Positions 16,264 through 25,415 of a stretch of 64,000 nt of DNA are shown here, one piece after another. How positions within the stretch are numbered: position 1 is the stretch's first letter; each line of letters opens with the position of its first letter. Position numbers and translations under genes: made by a program. The notes beneath the pieces were generated by a model. The model was not told the origin of the DNA. It worked only from the letters and a program-made list of their open reading frames with translations, and searched no databases. The DNA is from Streptomyces eurythermus (lineage in GTDB: Bacteria > Actinomycetota > Actinomycetes > Streptomycetales > Streptomycetaceae): NCBI RefSeq assembly GCF_014649115.1, contig NZ_BMSK01000001.1:409416-473415 (forward strand), given 5' to 3'.

Positions 16264-17816
16264 GAGCGTCCTTTCGAAAGGGTCAGGTGCCGTCGGACCA
16301 GCGCCGGACGGTCGATCTTTCCGTTGCGGGTGCGCGGCAGGTCGTCGAGCAGATGGACGTGGTCGGTGATCATGTAGCTGGGCAGCCGCTCGGCCAGGTG
16401 CCGGCGCAGCGCCAGCGCGCCGGGCCGGGCGCCGGGCACGGGGACGACGAAGGCGACCAGCCGGGCGTCCATGCCCTCGCCGGCCACGACGACGGCCGCG
16501 GTCTCCACCTCGTCGTGGGCGTCGCAGGTGGTCTCGATCTCGCCGAGTTCGATGCGGTGGCCGCGGACCTTCACCGCGTGGTCGCGGCGGCCCACGTAGT
16601 CGAAGGAGCCGTCGGGCAGCACGGTGACGATGTCGCCGGTGGCGTACTCGCCGGAGCCGGGCGGCCCGCCCCAGTAGCCGAGCATCACCGTCGGCCCGGT
16701 GACGACGAGTTCGCCCTGTTCGCCCGGCCCGGCCACGGCGCCGGCGTCGGTCCGGGCCCACACCTCGTCGCCGCTCGCGGCCCTGCCGATCGGCACCGGC
16801 CGGTCGCGCTCCAGGTCGGCCGGGACGACCTCGTGCCAGGTGCACACATTGGTCTCGGTCGGGCCGTACAGGTTGAGCAGCCGGGCCTTCGTCCACGCGG
16901 CCAGGCGGCGGACGTGGGCGATGGGGAACGGCTCCCCGGCGAACAGCACCGCCCGCAGCCCGGCGGGGGCGGGCCGGTCGAGCAGGCCGCCGCCGCGGAT
17001 CATCAGGATCAGCGCCGACGGCACCGAGTACCAGACCGTGATCCGCTCCCGGTGCAGGAACTCCACCAGCTCGCCGGGCGCGTAGGCCAGCGTGGCCGGG
17101 ACCAGGCGGACCGAGGCGCCGGCCGCGAAGGCGGCGTACAGGTCCAGCACCGACAGGTCGAAGACGAGCGGCGCGTGGTTGGCGAACCGGTCCCCGGGCC
17201 CCGCGCCGAGCAGTTCCACGGCCCAGTCGACGAAGGCGCGGGCGTTGCGGTGGCTGATGCTCACGCCCTTCGGCGTCCCGGTGGAGCCGGAGGTGTACAG
17301 GATGAACGCCGGGTCGTCCGGCTTCACCTCCGTGTCGACCGGGGGCACCGCCTCGTCGTCACCGGGCGGGGCCGCCGCCAGATCGAGCACCGTGACGAGG
17401 CCGGGCACGGCGTCGGGTCGCGTGGTGCCGTCGGGCTGCGCGGTGCCGTCAAGTGGTACGGGGAGGTCGAGCGCCGGGCGGATCCGCGTCAGGCGGGTGC
17501 CCGTCGCGCACACCACCCGGGCGGCGCAGTCGCGGGCCACGGTGGCGACCCTGCCGGCCGGGGCCGTCCCGTCCTGGGGGACGTAGACGGCGCCCAGGCG
17601 CAGCACCGCCTGCATCGCCACCACGACCTCGGGCGACTTGTCGCCCCACAGCACGACCCGGTCCCCGCGGCCGACCCCGGCCCGGGCGAGGAGGCGGGCG
17701 TAGGCGTCGGCCGCGCGGTCGAGTGCGCGGTAGGTCAGCTCGCGCCCCTCTCCCGCCACCGCCGGCCGCAGCGGATACCGCCGGGCGGAACGTATGACCA
17801 GCTCGTGGAGGTTCAC
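16260..17816 (-). CDS. Stand-alone adenylation enzyme, prolyl-carrier ligase type (PltF/CloN4-like)
   Basis: A 518-residue adenylating enzyme with core motifs YTSGSTGTPKGVS, NLYGPTETNVCTWHEV, GELVVTGP, YATGDIV and NGKIDR. The GTG start (17816) overlaps the dehydrogenase stop as GTGA, behind a GGGAGAGAGG box. The region FDLSVLDLYAAFAAGASV, LRAVLFAGEPFPIAHVRRL and YGPTETNVCT resembles the L-prolyl-AMP ligases of the pyoluteorin, clorobiocin and prodiginine pathways. It should load proline onto the carrier protein encoded directly downstream. Ten-residue specificity prediction was not attempted because this clade diverges from modular A domains. Confidence 0.88.
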   Translation of the reverse strand: MNLHELVIRSARRYPLRPAVAGEGRELTYRALDRAADAYARLLARAGVGRGDRVVLWGDKSPEVVVAMQAVLRLGAVYVPQDGTAPAGRVATVARDCAARVVCATGTRLTRIRPALDLPVPLDGTAQPDGTTRPDAVPGLVTVLDLAAAPPGDDEAVPPVDTEVKPDDPAFILYTSGSTGTPKGVSISHRNARAFVDWAVELLGAGPGDRFANHAPLVFDLSVLDLYAAFAAGASVRLVPATLAYAPGELVEFLHRERITVWYSVPSALILMIRGGGLLDRPAPAGLRAVLFAGEPFPIAHVRRLAAWTKARLLNLYGPTETNVCTWHEVVPADLERDRPVPIGRAASGDEVWARTDAGAVAGPGEQGELVVTGPTVMLGYWGGPPGSGEYATGDIVTVLPDGSFDYVGRRDHAVKVRGHRIELGEIETTCDAHDEVETAAVVVAGEGMDARLVAFVVPVPGARPGALALRRHLAERLPSYMITDHVHLLDDLPRTRNGKIDRPALVRRHLTLSKGRS

Positions 17817-18955
17817 AGTCCTCTCTCCCTCGCGATGACGCTCCGGTGGATCTCGGTGGTGCCGGAGAAGAGCGTGCTGGGCACGGCGTCGCGCAGCTGC
17901 TGCTCGATGCCGGTCGAGGCGAGGTAGCCGATGCCGCCGAAGACCTGCACCGCGTCCCGGGCGTTGGCGACGGCGGCCTCGGAGACCGCGACCTTGGCCA
18001 GCGACACGGCACCGGCGTCGGCGGTGCCCTGGTCGGTGAGCCAGCAGGCGCGGTACAGCAGCAGCCGCGCACCCTCCAGCCGCTCCGACATCACCGAGAT
18101 CTTGTGCGACACGGCCTGGAAGTCGGCCAGCCTGCGGCGGAACTGCTTGCGCGAGCGGACATGGGCGACGCACCGCTGGAGCTGGTACGTCATCACGCCC
18201 AGGTAGATCGCGAACAGGCAGGCCCGTTCCCAGCCCATCGAGTGCTGGAAGATCGCCCGGCCCTGGCCCTCCACGCCCAGCAGGAAGCGGGCGGGCACCC
18301 GGACCCCGTCGAAGGTGATCCGGCCGGCCGGGCAGCCGTGCAGGCCCATCTTCTCCAGGGGCGGGCTGACGCTCAGCCCCGGCAGACCGCGCGGGACCAC
18401 GAACCCGCTGGTGCCGAGGAACCCGGCCGCGGGCTCGGTGACCGCGTAGGTGACGATCACGTCGGCCAGCGGGGCGTTGCTCGCGAACGACTTCACCCCG
18501 TCGAGCACGTAGACGTCGCCGTCGCGGCGGGCGGTCATCCCCAGCCGGGCCGTGTCGGAGCCCGCCGCGTCCTCGGTGATCGCGTTGGACGCGATCAGCG
18601 AGCCGGTGGACAGGCCCTTCAGCAGCTCCTCCCGCAGCTCCGGGCCGGCGAAGTCCCGTACCGGCACCGCGCAGGCCAGCAGATGGGCGGCGACCCCGAA
18701 GGCCAGCCCGGTGTCCAGGCAGCCCTGCCCGAACGCCTCCAGGCACAGCGCGGTGTCCAGGGCGCCGAGCCCGCCGCCGCCCGACTCCTCCGGCAGACAG
18801 AGCCCGGTCAGCCCGAGGGCCGCCGCCCTCGCCCAGTCCTCCCGGTCGAAGTGGTCCGCGGGATCCGTGCGCCGGCGCCCCGGCAATTCCTCCCTGATCG
18901 CGGCCAGCAGCCGGTCACGACGACGCTGCTGCTCGGTCGTCAAGGCGAAGTCCAT
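17813..18955 (-). CDS. Acyl-CoA-dehydrogenase-like prolyl-carrier oxidase (PltE-like)
   Basis: A 380-residue flavoprotein of the acyl-CoA dehydrogenase fold, starting MDFALTTEQQRRR at ATG 18955 behind an ideal AAAGGAGG. Motifs: NAITEDAAGSD and SFASNAPLADVIVTYAV (FAD binding), VFGGIGYLASTGIEQ and the C-terminal FSGTTEIHRSVIARERG. The candidate catalytic Glu is in HSMGWERACLFA, the position used by isovaleryl-CoA dehydrogenase and by prolyl-carrier oxidases. In this four-gene setting it should oxidise prolyl-S-carrier to pyrrolyl-S-carrier. Its start lies 41 bp inside the end of the upstream NRPS gene. Confidence 0.88.
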   Translation of the reverse strand: MDFALTTEQQRRRDRLLAAIREELPGRRRTDPADHFDREDWARAAALGLTGLCLPEESGGGGLGALDTALCLEAFGQGCLDTGLAFGVAAHLLACAVPVRDFAGPELREELLKGLSTGSLIASNAITEDAAGSDTARLGMTARRDGDVYVLDGVKSFASNAPLADVIVTYAVTEPAAGFLGTSGFVVPRGLPGLSVSPPLEKMGLHGCPAGRITFDGVRVPARFLLGVEGQGRAIFQHSMGWERACLFAIYLGVMTYQLQRCVAHVRSRKQFRRRLADFQAVSHKISVMSERLEGARLLLYRACWLTDQGTADAGAVSLAKVAVSEAAVANARDAVQVFGGIGYLASTGIEQQLRDAVPSTLFSGTTEIHRSVIARERGL

Positions 18956-21900
18956 CGACGTCCTCCTTTCCGTAGGCGTGGAGCTCGGCGTCGGACATCG
19001 CGTCGAGCTCGGAACGGACCAATTCCTCGATCAGCGCCGCCAGTTCGGCGACGGTCGGGCCCTCGAAGACGGCCCGGATCGGCAGGTCCACGTCGAAGGC
19101 GTCCTGGAGCGCGGCGACCAGCCGGATCGCGAGGATCGAGTTGCCCCCGGCCCGGAAGAAGCCGGTGTGCGCGCCCACCGGGGCCGCGAGCAGACCGGTG
19201 AAGATCTCCGCGACCCGTTCCTCGACGATCCCGCGCGGCGCCACCAGCTTTTGCTCGCCGGACGCGGGCGCGGGCAGCGCGCCGAGGTCGACCTTGCCGT
19301 TGGCGTTCAGCGGCATCGCGGCCAGCGCGGTGAACACGGCCGGCTGCATGTACGCGGGCAGCCGGGCGGCGCACAGGGCCGTGAGCGACCGCGGGGAGGG
19401 CGCGGTGCCGTCCGGGACGTAGGCGACCCGGATCAGCCCGTCGTGCGCGGTGGCCACGGCCTGCCGCACCCGCGGGTGCTCGGCGACCACCGCGGCGATC
19501 TCGGCGAGTTCGACGCGGTAGCCGCGGATCTTGACCTGGGTGTCGGCGCGGCCGAGGAACTCCACCTCGCCGCCGTCCAGCACCCGGGCCAGGTCCCCGG
19601 TCCGGTACAGCCGGTCGCCCGGCGCCCCGAACGGGTCGGGGACGAACCGCTCCGCGGTCTGCTCCGGCCGGCCGGTGTAGCCGCGCCCGACGCCCGCGCC
19701 GCCGACGCACAGTTCGCCGACCGCGCCGACCGGGACCGGCCGCAGCCAGGAGTCCAGCACGTACGCGCGCACGCCGGGCAGGGGCCGTCCGATCGGCACG
19801 CCGTCCCGGCCCGAGCCCGCCGTGACCGGATGCACGGTGGCGCCCACACAGGTCTCGGTGGGGCCGTACTCGTTGATCAGCCGGCCCGGGCCGAGGAGGG
19901 ACGCCCAGCGCTCGGCCAGGGCGGCCGGCAGCGCCTCGCCCGCGACGACGATCCGGGCCGCGAGGCCCGCGATCCGCTCCTCGGGCAGCCCGGACAGGAT
20001 CTCCAGGTGGCCGGGCGTGAGCTTGAGGAAGGCCAGCGGGGCGGCGGCGACCAGCCGGTCACCCAGCTCGGTCAGGTCCAGGTCCTGCGGCAGCAGCGTG
20101 GTCGGCCGGCCAGCCAGCAGCCCCGCCCACAGGTTGGGGACGCCGAGGTCGAAGGCGACCGAGGTGAACACCGCCGCGCCGCCCGGCGCGGACAGCGCCA
20201 ACTCGTCCACCGCCCACCGCAGATGGCCCGCCAGAGCGGCGTGGGTGATCTCGACACCCTTGGGCCTGCCCGTCGAACCGGAGGTGTAGATGACGTACGC
20301 CAGCCGGTCCGGGTCGGCGGAGCGGGCGGGCCGGGACTCCTCGGCGCCCTCCGCGCCCGGCGACACGCTCCGGGCGCCCTCGACGGTGGTGCCGGAGACC
20401 AGCAGCCGGGCCCCGGCGTCCGCCAGCATGTACCGGACCCGCTCGGCCGGGGTGCCCGGCTCGATCGGCAGATAGGCCGCGCCCGCCTTCCACACGCCGA
20501 GCAGGGAGGCGATCAGGTCGGCGCCGCGGTCGACCAGGACACCGACCACCGAGTCCGCGCCCGCGCCGAGGTCGCGCAGCCGGTGGGCGACGCGATTGGC
20601 CCGCCGGTCCAGTTCGGCGAAGGTGACCTCGCCGGTCTCGGTGCGCAGGGCGACCGCGTCGGGGGAGGCGTCGGCCCGCCGCTCGAAGAGGCCGGGGGCG
20701 TCGGTGGTGTACGCCGGGGCGGGGGTGCCGCTCCAGCGCAGCAGCGCCCCGCGCTCGGCGTCCGGCAGCAGACCGAGTGCGTCCAGGCGGGTGCCGGGGC
20801 TCGCCGAGGCCCGCTGGAGCAGCAGCACGAACTGCTCCGCCAAGCGCGCGACGGTGTCCCGCTCGAACAGGGCGGTCGCGTACTCCAGGCCCCCGGACAT
20901 CCCCCCGTCGGGGCGGCGGCGCAGATACAGGGTGAGGTCGGTCTTGGCGATCCGGGAGACCTCCACCAGGGCCGCGAGGTCCGCCGCGTCGGCGGCAGAC
21001 CCGGTCAGCTCCTCGTCGTGGAGGTCGAAGGCGACCTGGTACAGCGGGGTGCGCGAGGAGTCCCGCTCGGGGGCGAGGTCGGCCACGAGCTGCTCGAAGG
21101 GCAGCTCCTGGTGGGCGAAGGCCGCCCGGCACGCGTCCCTGACCCGCCGGACGCCCGCGTCGAAGGTCATCCGGCCGGACAGGCCCAGGCGCAGCACCAG
21201 GCTGTTGAGGAAGAAGCCGACCACGCCCTCGGTCTCCGGCCGGTCGCGGCCGGCCACCGGGGTGCCGAGCACCACGTCCCACTGTCCGGTCCGGCGGGCG
21301 AGCAGCGTGCCGAACCCGGTCAGCAGCGTCATGAACGGGGTCGCCCCATGGCTTCGGCCCAGCTCGGTGAGGGCCTCGGTGACCTCGGGCGACAGCTCCA
21401 GCGGCACCATCGCGCCCCGGCCGTCGCGCACCCGCGGCCGCGGGTGGTCGGGTCTCGGCTCCAGCGGGGCCGCGCCGTCCAGCGCCGTGCGCCAGTAGGC
21501 GAGTTCCCGCTCCACCGTCTCCGGCGTGATCCGCTCCCGCTGCCAGACGGCGAAGTCGGCGTACTGGACCGGCAGCGCGGGCAGTCGCGGCGCCCGGCCG
21601 GCGCGCAGCGCGGCGAGGACCGTGGCGAACTCCCGTTCCAGTACGGAGGAGGACCAGCCGTCGCAGACGATGTGGTGCACCGAGAGCACCAGCACCTGCC
21701 GGCCGCCGGGCGCGGGGTCGCGGGCCAGCAGGGCGCGGGCGAGCGGGCCGCCCGCCAGGTCGAAGCCGCGGTCCAGCTCGCGGTCGAGCACGGCGGGCAG
21801 CTCCCCGGGCGTGACCTCGGCCGTCGTCAGCTCCAGCGGGGCGGGCGGCCGGATCAGCTGCATCGGCTCGCCGTCCTGGACGACGAACGCCGTGCGCAGC

Positions 21901-23978
21901 GCCTCGTGCCGCTCGACCAGCCGGTCCAGCGCGGCGGTGACCAGGTCCGCGCCCGTGCCGTCCGGCACCGGCAGGAACAGCGCGGACACCCACTCGCGAC
22001 TGCGCGGCTTCATCCGGTCCAGCACCCACAGCCGGCGCTGACCGAAGGACAGGGGCAGCGGCCCGGTACGGGGCAGCGGCACGGGGCCGCTGGGGCCGTC
22101 GGGGTGGTCGAGGGGGGTGGCGCCGGGGTCGTCGAGAGGGGTGTCCCCGTGGGACTGGTCGGCCTGGTCGGCCTGGTCGGCCGGCGGTACCGGGGCGTTC
22201 CCGGCGTCCGGGCCGTCGCCTTCGTCCCGGCCGGCGAGCAGGCGGGCCTGGCCGGCGATCGTGGTCGCGGTCAGCAGGTCCGCGAGGGGCAGGTCGCGGC
22301 CGGTCGCCTTGCGCAGCCGGTTGACCAGCCGGGTGAACTGGAGTGACGTTCCGCCGAGTTGGTAGAAGTCGGCATCCGGGTCGATGCCGTCGCTCTTGAA
22401 CAGGTCGCGCCAGACCCGGGCCACCGTCTCCTCGGCCGCCGGCCCGCGCCGGACGGCCGGCGCGGCGAGGGCCGGCGCCGCGAGGGTCGGCACGGGCAGC
22501 GCCGCGCGGTCCAGCTTGCCGCTGGACGTGGCCGGGAACCGGTCGACCGCGATCAGCACCGACGGCACATGGCTGCCCGGCAGCCGCTCGGCGAGGAAGC
22601 CGCGCAGCCCGTCCGGCACCTTCGGCGCCCGGACATAGGCGGCCAGGGCCGTTCCGCCGCCCGGTGCCTCGACCGGGACGACGGCGGCGCCGCCGACCGC
22701 GGGGTGGGTCTCCAGGGCGGCCTCGATCTCGCCCGGCTCGATCCGGACACCGCTGATCTTGACCTGGCGGTCGATGCGCCCGAGGTACTCCAGGGCTCCG
22801 TCCGGGCGCACCCGCACCCGGTCGCCGGTGCGGTACAGCCGCGCCCCGGCGGGCCCGTACGGGTCGGGCACGAACCGCTCGGCCGTCAGGTCGGCCCGCC
22901 CGAGGTACCCGCGGGCGACCCCCACCCCGCCCGCGAACAGCTCGCCCGTGTCCGCCGGTTCGCCGCTGTCGTCCAGCACCAGCACGCGCATCCCGGTGAT
23001 CGGCCGGCCGATCGGCACGGGCCCGGTGCGCTGCGCGGGGTCGAAGCGGTGGGCGGTGATGTCGACGGAGCACTCGGTCGGCCCGTAGGTGTTCCACACC
23101 GTGACTCCGGAAGGGGCCAGCGCGAGAACCCGCTGGACCACCTCCGCGTGCAGCGGCTCGCCGGCGCACGCCAGCACCCGAAGCGCGCCGCAGCGGTCCC
23201 AGCCGTCCTCCTCGGCCAGCGCCCGCAGCACGGACGGCACGACCTGGAGCACGCTCGCACCGGTGTCGGCGACGGCCCGCAGCAGGGCCGCGGGGTCCCG
23301 CTCGGCACCCTCCGGCGCGAGGACGACCGTGCCGCCGACGGCGAGTGGCGCGAAGATCTCCCAGCCGGCCGCGTCGAAGGTCACCGGCGTCTTCTGCAGC
23401 ACCCGGTCCGAGGCGTCCAGGCCGAGCGCGCCGATCGCCCAGCGGACGCGGTTGGCGAGGCCCGCGTGGTCGATCACCACGCCTTTCGGGCGGCCGGTCG
23501 AGCCGGAGGTGTGCATCACGTACGCGGCTCCGCCGGGCTCTGCGGCGGCCCGCGCGCCCCCCTGGCCCGGGGGGATTCCCCCGGCCGGGGCGGGTGCGTC
23601 GGCGCGCACCGCGGTGGCGCCGGCCGCGGTGACCCGGGCGTGCCCGGCGCGGTCGGTGACGACCAGGGTGAGGCCGGTCTGCTCGATGAGGCCGGACAGC
23701 CGGACGGACGGGTGGCCGGGGTCCAGGGGCAGGTAGGCGGCCCCCGCCCGCCAGACGGCGAGCAGGGTGACGACGAGGTCGGGGCCGCGCGGCAGCAGGA
23801 CGCCGACCGGGCGGTCCGGTGCCGCGCCGTGGACGACGAGGGCGTGGGCCAGGGCGTCGGCCCGGGCGTCCAGCTCGGCGTAGGTCAGCTGCCTGCCGGC
23901 CGCGGCCACCGCCGGCCGGTCCGGGGTCAGCGCGATCTGCCGGGCCACCAGCTCGGGGACGGGCGTCGGGGCGGTCAT
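18915..23978 (-). CDS. NRPS, two modules: A-T-C-A-T
   Basis: A 1687-residue synthetase, ATG 23978 behind GAAGGAG. Domains: A (10-500), T with GGTSLQF (520-590), a charged linker, C with intact HHIVCDGWS (650-1075), A (1095-1545), T with GGNSILAI (1570-1640) and a 45-residue acidic tail. It begins without a condensation domain, and the C-A-T-E-C protein ends with an unpaired one, so this protein follows that one. Pocket residues read by eye against GrsA: first A D-A-W-Q-A-A-T-V-D-K (partly Gln-like, unassigned); second D-L-P-K-V-A-E-V-G-K, close to Asn codes (D-L-T-K-L-G-E-V-G-K). No epimerase and no thioesterase. The end overlaps the dehydrogenase gene by 41 bp. Confidence 0.95.
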   Translation of the reverse strand: MTAPTPVPELVARQIALTPDRPAVAAAGRQLTYAELDARADALAHALVVHGAAPDRPVGVLLPRGPDLVVTLLAVWRAGAAYLPLDPGHPSVRLSGLIEQTGLTLVVTDRAGHARVTAAGATAVRADAPAPAGGIPPGQGGARAAAEPGGAAYVMHTSGSTGRPKGVVIDHAGLANRVRWAIGALGLDASDRVLQKTPVTFDAAGWEIFAPLAVGGTVVLAPEGAERDPAALLRAVADTGASVLQVVPSVLRALAEEDGWDRCGALRVLACAGEPLHAEVVQRVLALAPSGVTVWNTYGPTECSVDITAHRFDPAQRTGPVPIGRPITGMRVLVLDDSGEPADTGELFAGGVGVARGYLGRADLTAERFVPDPYGPAGARLYRTGDRVRVRPDGALEYLGRIDRQVKISGVRIEPGEIEAALETHPAVGGAAVVPVEAPGGGTALAAYVRAPKVPDGLRGFLAERLPGSHVPSVLIAVDRFPATSSGKLDRAALPVPTLAAPALAAPAVRRGPAAEETVARVWRDLFKSDGIDPDADFYQLGGTSLQFTRLVNRLRKATGRDLPLADLLTATTIAGQARLLAGRDEGDGPDAGNAPVPPADQADQADQSHGDTPLDDPGATPLDHPDGPSGPVPLPRTGPLPLSFGQRRLWVLDRMKPRSREWVSALFLPVPDGTGADLVTAALDRLVERHEALRTAFVVQDGEPMQLIRPPAPLELTTAEVTPGELPAVLDRELDRGFDLAGGPLARALLARDPAPGGRQVLVLSVHHIVCDGWSSSVLEREFATVLAALRAGRAPRLPALPVQYADFAVWQRERITPETVERELAYWRTALDGAAPLEPRPDHPRPRVRDGRGAMVPLELSPEVTEALTELGRSHGATPFMTLLTGFGTLLARRTGQWDVVLGTPVAGRDRPETEGVVGFFLNSLVLRLGLSGRMTFDAGVRRVRDACRAAFAHQELPFEQLVADLAPERDSSRTPLYQVAFDLHDEELTGSAADAADLAALVEVSRIAKTDLTLYLRRRPDGGMSGGLEYATALFERDTVARLAEQFVLLLQRASASPGTRLDALGLLPDAERGALLRWSGTPAPAYTTDAPGLFERRADASPDAVALRTETGEVTFAELDRRANRVAHRLRDLGAGADSVVGVLVDRGADLIASLLGVWKAGAAYLPIEPGTPAERVRYMLADAGARLLVSGTTVEGARSVSPGAEGAEESRPARSADPDRLAYVIYTSGSTGRPKGVEITHAALAGHLRWAVDELALSAPGGAAVFTSVAFDLGVPNLWAGLLAGRPTTLLPQDLDLTELGDRLVAAAPLAFLKLTPGHLEILSGLPEERIAGLAARIVVAGEALPAALAERWASLLGPGRLINEYGPTETCVGATVHPVTAGSGRDGVPIGRPLPGVRAYVLDSWLRPVPVGAVGELCVGGAGVGRGYTGRPEQTAERFVPDPFGAPGDRLYRTGDLARVLDGGEVEFLGRADTQVKIRGYRVELAEIAAVVAEHPRVRQAVATAHDGLIRVAYVPDGTAPSPRSLTALCAARLPAYMQPAVFTALAAMPLNANGKVDLGALPAPASGEQKLVAPRGIVEERVAEIFTGLLAAPVGAHTGFFRAGGNSILAIRLVAALQDAFDVDLPIRAVFEGPTVAELAALIEELVRSELDAMSDAELHAYGKEDVDGLRLDDRAAASS

Positions 23979-23984
23979 GACAGG

Positions 23985-24326
23985 GTCTCCTTCGGGTGTG
24001 CCGGGAGTTCGGGTCGTACTGGGAGTGCGGGTCGTGCCCGGAGTTCGGGTCGCCGGGAGTGCGGGGCGTGCCGGGAGTGCGGGTGTGCCGGGGTGCGGTT
24101 GCGCCAGGAGTTCGGGCGTATCGGGAGCTCGCGTGCTGGTGGTGCGGTAGCTCCGGGAGTGCGGGTGTGCTGGAAGTGCGGGTGTGCCGGGGTGCGGTTG
24201 CGCCAGGAGTTCGGGCGTATCGGGAGCTCGCGTGCCGGTAGTGCGGTAGCTCCGGGAGTGCGGGTGTGCTGGGAGTACGGTCGTGCCGGGAAGCCGGGTG
24301 TGCCCGGGGCCGGGGCCGGCGGCGGG
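23985..24326. repeat. GC-rich repeat spacer with a 99-bp tandem duplication
   Basis: The 348-bp spacer between the asparaginase-like gene and the NRPS start is built of short G-rich units (CGGGAGTGCGGGTGTGC-like). It contains a near-identical 99-bp direct duplication (24079-24177 and 24178-24276). It would be transcribed inside the operon. The open frame through it on the minus strand (33-residue Pro/Arg repeats) has no ribosome binding site and is probably not a gene. Confidence 0.75.
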
Positions 24327-25415
24327 TCAGGGGGTGAACTGCGGGATGCCGTAGCGGGCGAACCGTTCGGCGATCGCCGCGGGATCGCGGGTGGTGGCGA
24401 GCGTGAGCAGCAGCAGGATCCGGGCCTTCTGCGGCAGCAGGTCCTCGGCGGGCAGCACACCGGGTGCGTGGGCGTCGTACACGGCGCCGCCGCCGGTGCG
24501 GGCCGCGGCCACGACCGTCACGCCCTTGCCGAGCGCCCCGCGCAGCGCGCCCGCCTCGCCGGGCGAGGGGTCGCCCGCGACGACGACGCCCTTGACGCCC
24601 GCGTCGGCGAACGCGGTGATCGCCTCGCCGCCGGCGTCCGGGTAGGAGGCGACGATCTCGGTGCGGGGCAGCTCCTCCCGCCGGATCCGGTCCAGGTCGA
24701 ACGGTGTGCGCCAGCCGCTCCCGCCGCACCGCTGGACCCGGGCGGGCGCCCGCAGCAGCCGGATCCGGTCGCCGTCGACGGTGCCGAGCACCCCCGCCTG
24801 TCCGGCCTGGAAGGCGCCGGGCCTGAGCGTGGTGGTCTTGGTGGCCTCGCGGGCGGCGAGGATGTCGTTGCCGAACGCGACGACCGTGCCGAAGCACCGG
24901 GTGCGCCCGCTCGCGGCCAGCACCACGGCGTCGTAGAGGTTGGCGGGGCCGTCCGCGCCGAACACGTTGGACGGCCGCACGGACCCGGTCACGACCACCG
25001 GCTTGGGGCTGCGCACGGTCAGGTCGAGGAAGTACGCCAGTTCCTCCAGCGACTTGGTGCCCGCCGTGACCACGACCGCGTCCGCCGTGCGCAGCGCGCG
25101 GTCGACCTGCCGGGCCAGGTCGTAGTAGTCGGTCATCGCGGTCCGCTCCGGCCCTTCCCGGGTGGTGACCCGCGCCACCCCGTCCAGCTCCGGGCGCAGA
25201 CCGGAGACGATGTCCGCGATGGGCAGCGCGCTGCCGTCGTAGTCCTCGAAGCCGGCCCGGTCCTCGGCGACGCCGGTGATGGTGCCGCCGGTGCCGATCA
25301 CGACCACCTCGGGCCCGGCGGCCCGCCGCGGCCCGGCCTCCTTCGCGGCGACGGCCGGCACCGAGGAGACCAGCCCCACCAGCAGGGCCGTGACGGCCAG
25401 GACGAGCCGTCTCAC
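24327..25415 (-). CDS. Exported type II asparaginase-like hydrolase with altered substrate pocket
   Basis: A 362-residue protein of the bacterial asparaginase/glutaminase family. Residues 1-24 are a signal peptide ([15 protein letters not shown], cleavage near AVAA). The nucleophile motif GTGGTIT is intact (Thr45). The second motif, normally THGTDT, reads TAGTKS, replacing the substrate-carboxylate-binding Asp with Lys; the partner Lys of the catalytic triad is not evident either (ASGRTRC). SVRPSNVFGADGPANLYDA is otherwise family-like. The GTG start overlaps the oxygenase stop (GTGA), making it an integral operon member. It may act outside the cell on the peptide product or an Asn-derived residue. 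Plain asparaginase activity is doubtful. Confidence 0.8.
   Translation of the reverse strand: MRRLVLAVTALLVGLVSSVPAVAAKEAGPRRAAGPEVVVIGTGGTITGVAEDRAGFEDYDGSALPIADIVSGLRPELDGVARVTTREGPERTAMTDYYDLARQVDRALRTADAVVVTAGTKSLEELAYFLDLTVRSPKPVVVTGSVRPSNVFGADGPANLYDAVVLAASGRTRCFGTVVAFGNDILAAREATKTTTLRPGAFQAGQAGVLGTVDGDRIRLLRAPARVQRCGGSGWRTPFDLDRIRREELPRTEIVASYPDAGGEAITAFADAGVKGVVVAGDPSPGEAGALRGALGKGVTVVAAARTGGGAVYDAHAPGVLPAEDLLPQKARILLLLTLATTRDPAAIAERFARYGIPQFTP

Noticed and set aside
23979..24326. A further SARP-type promoter before the A-T-C-A-T NRPS gene
   Set aside because: Reading both strands of the spacer I found no pair of TATNG boxes at 11-bp spacing. The gene is more simply part of the upstream operon.
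24327..25415. Housekeeping L-asparaginase that happens to lie in the cluster
   Set aside because: It overlaps the preceding pathway gene by four bases, and its substrate pocket motif is altered, so a pathway role is more likely.
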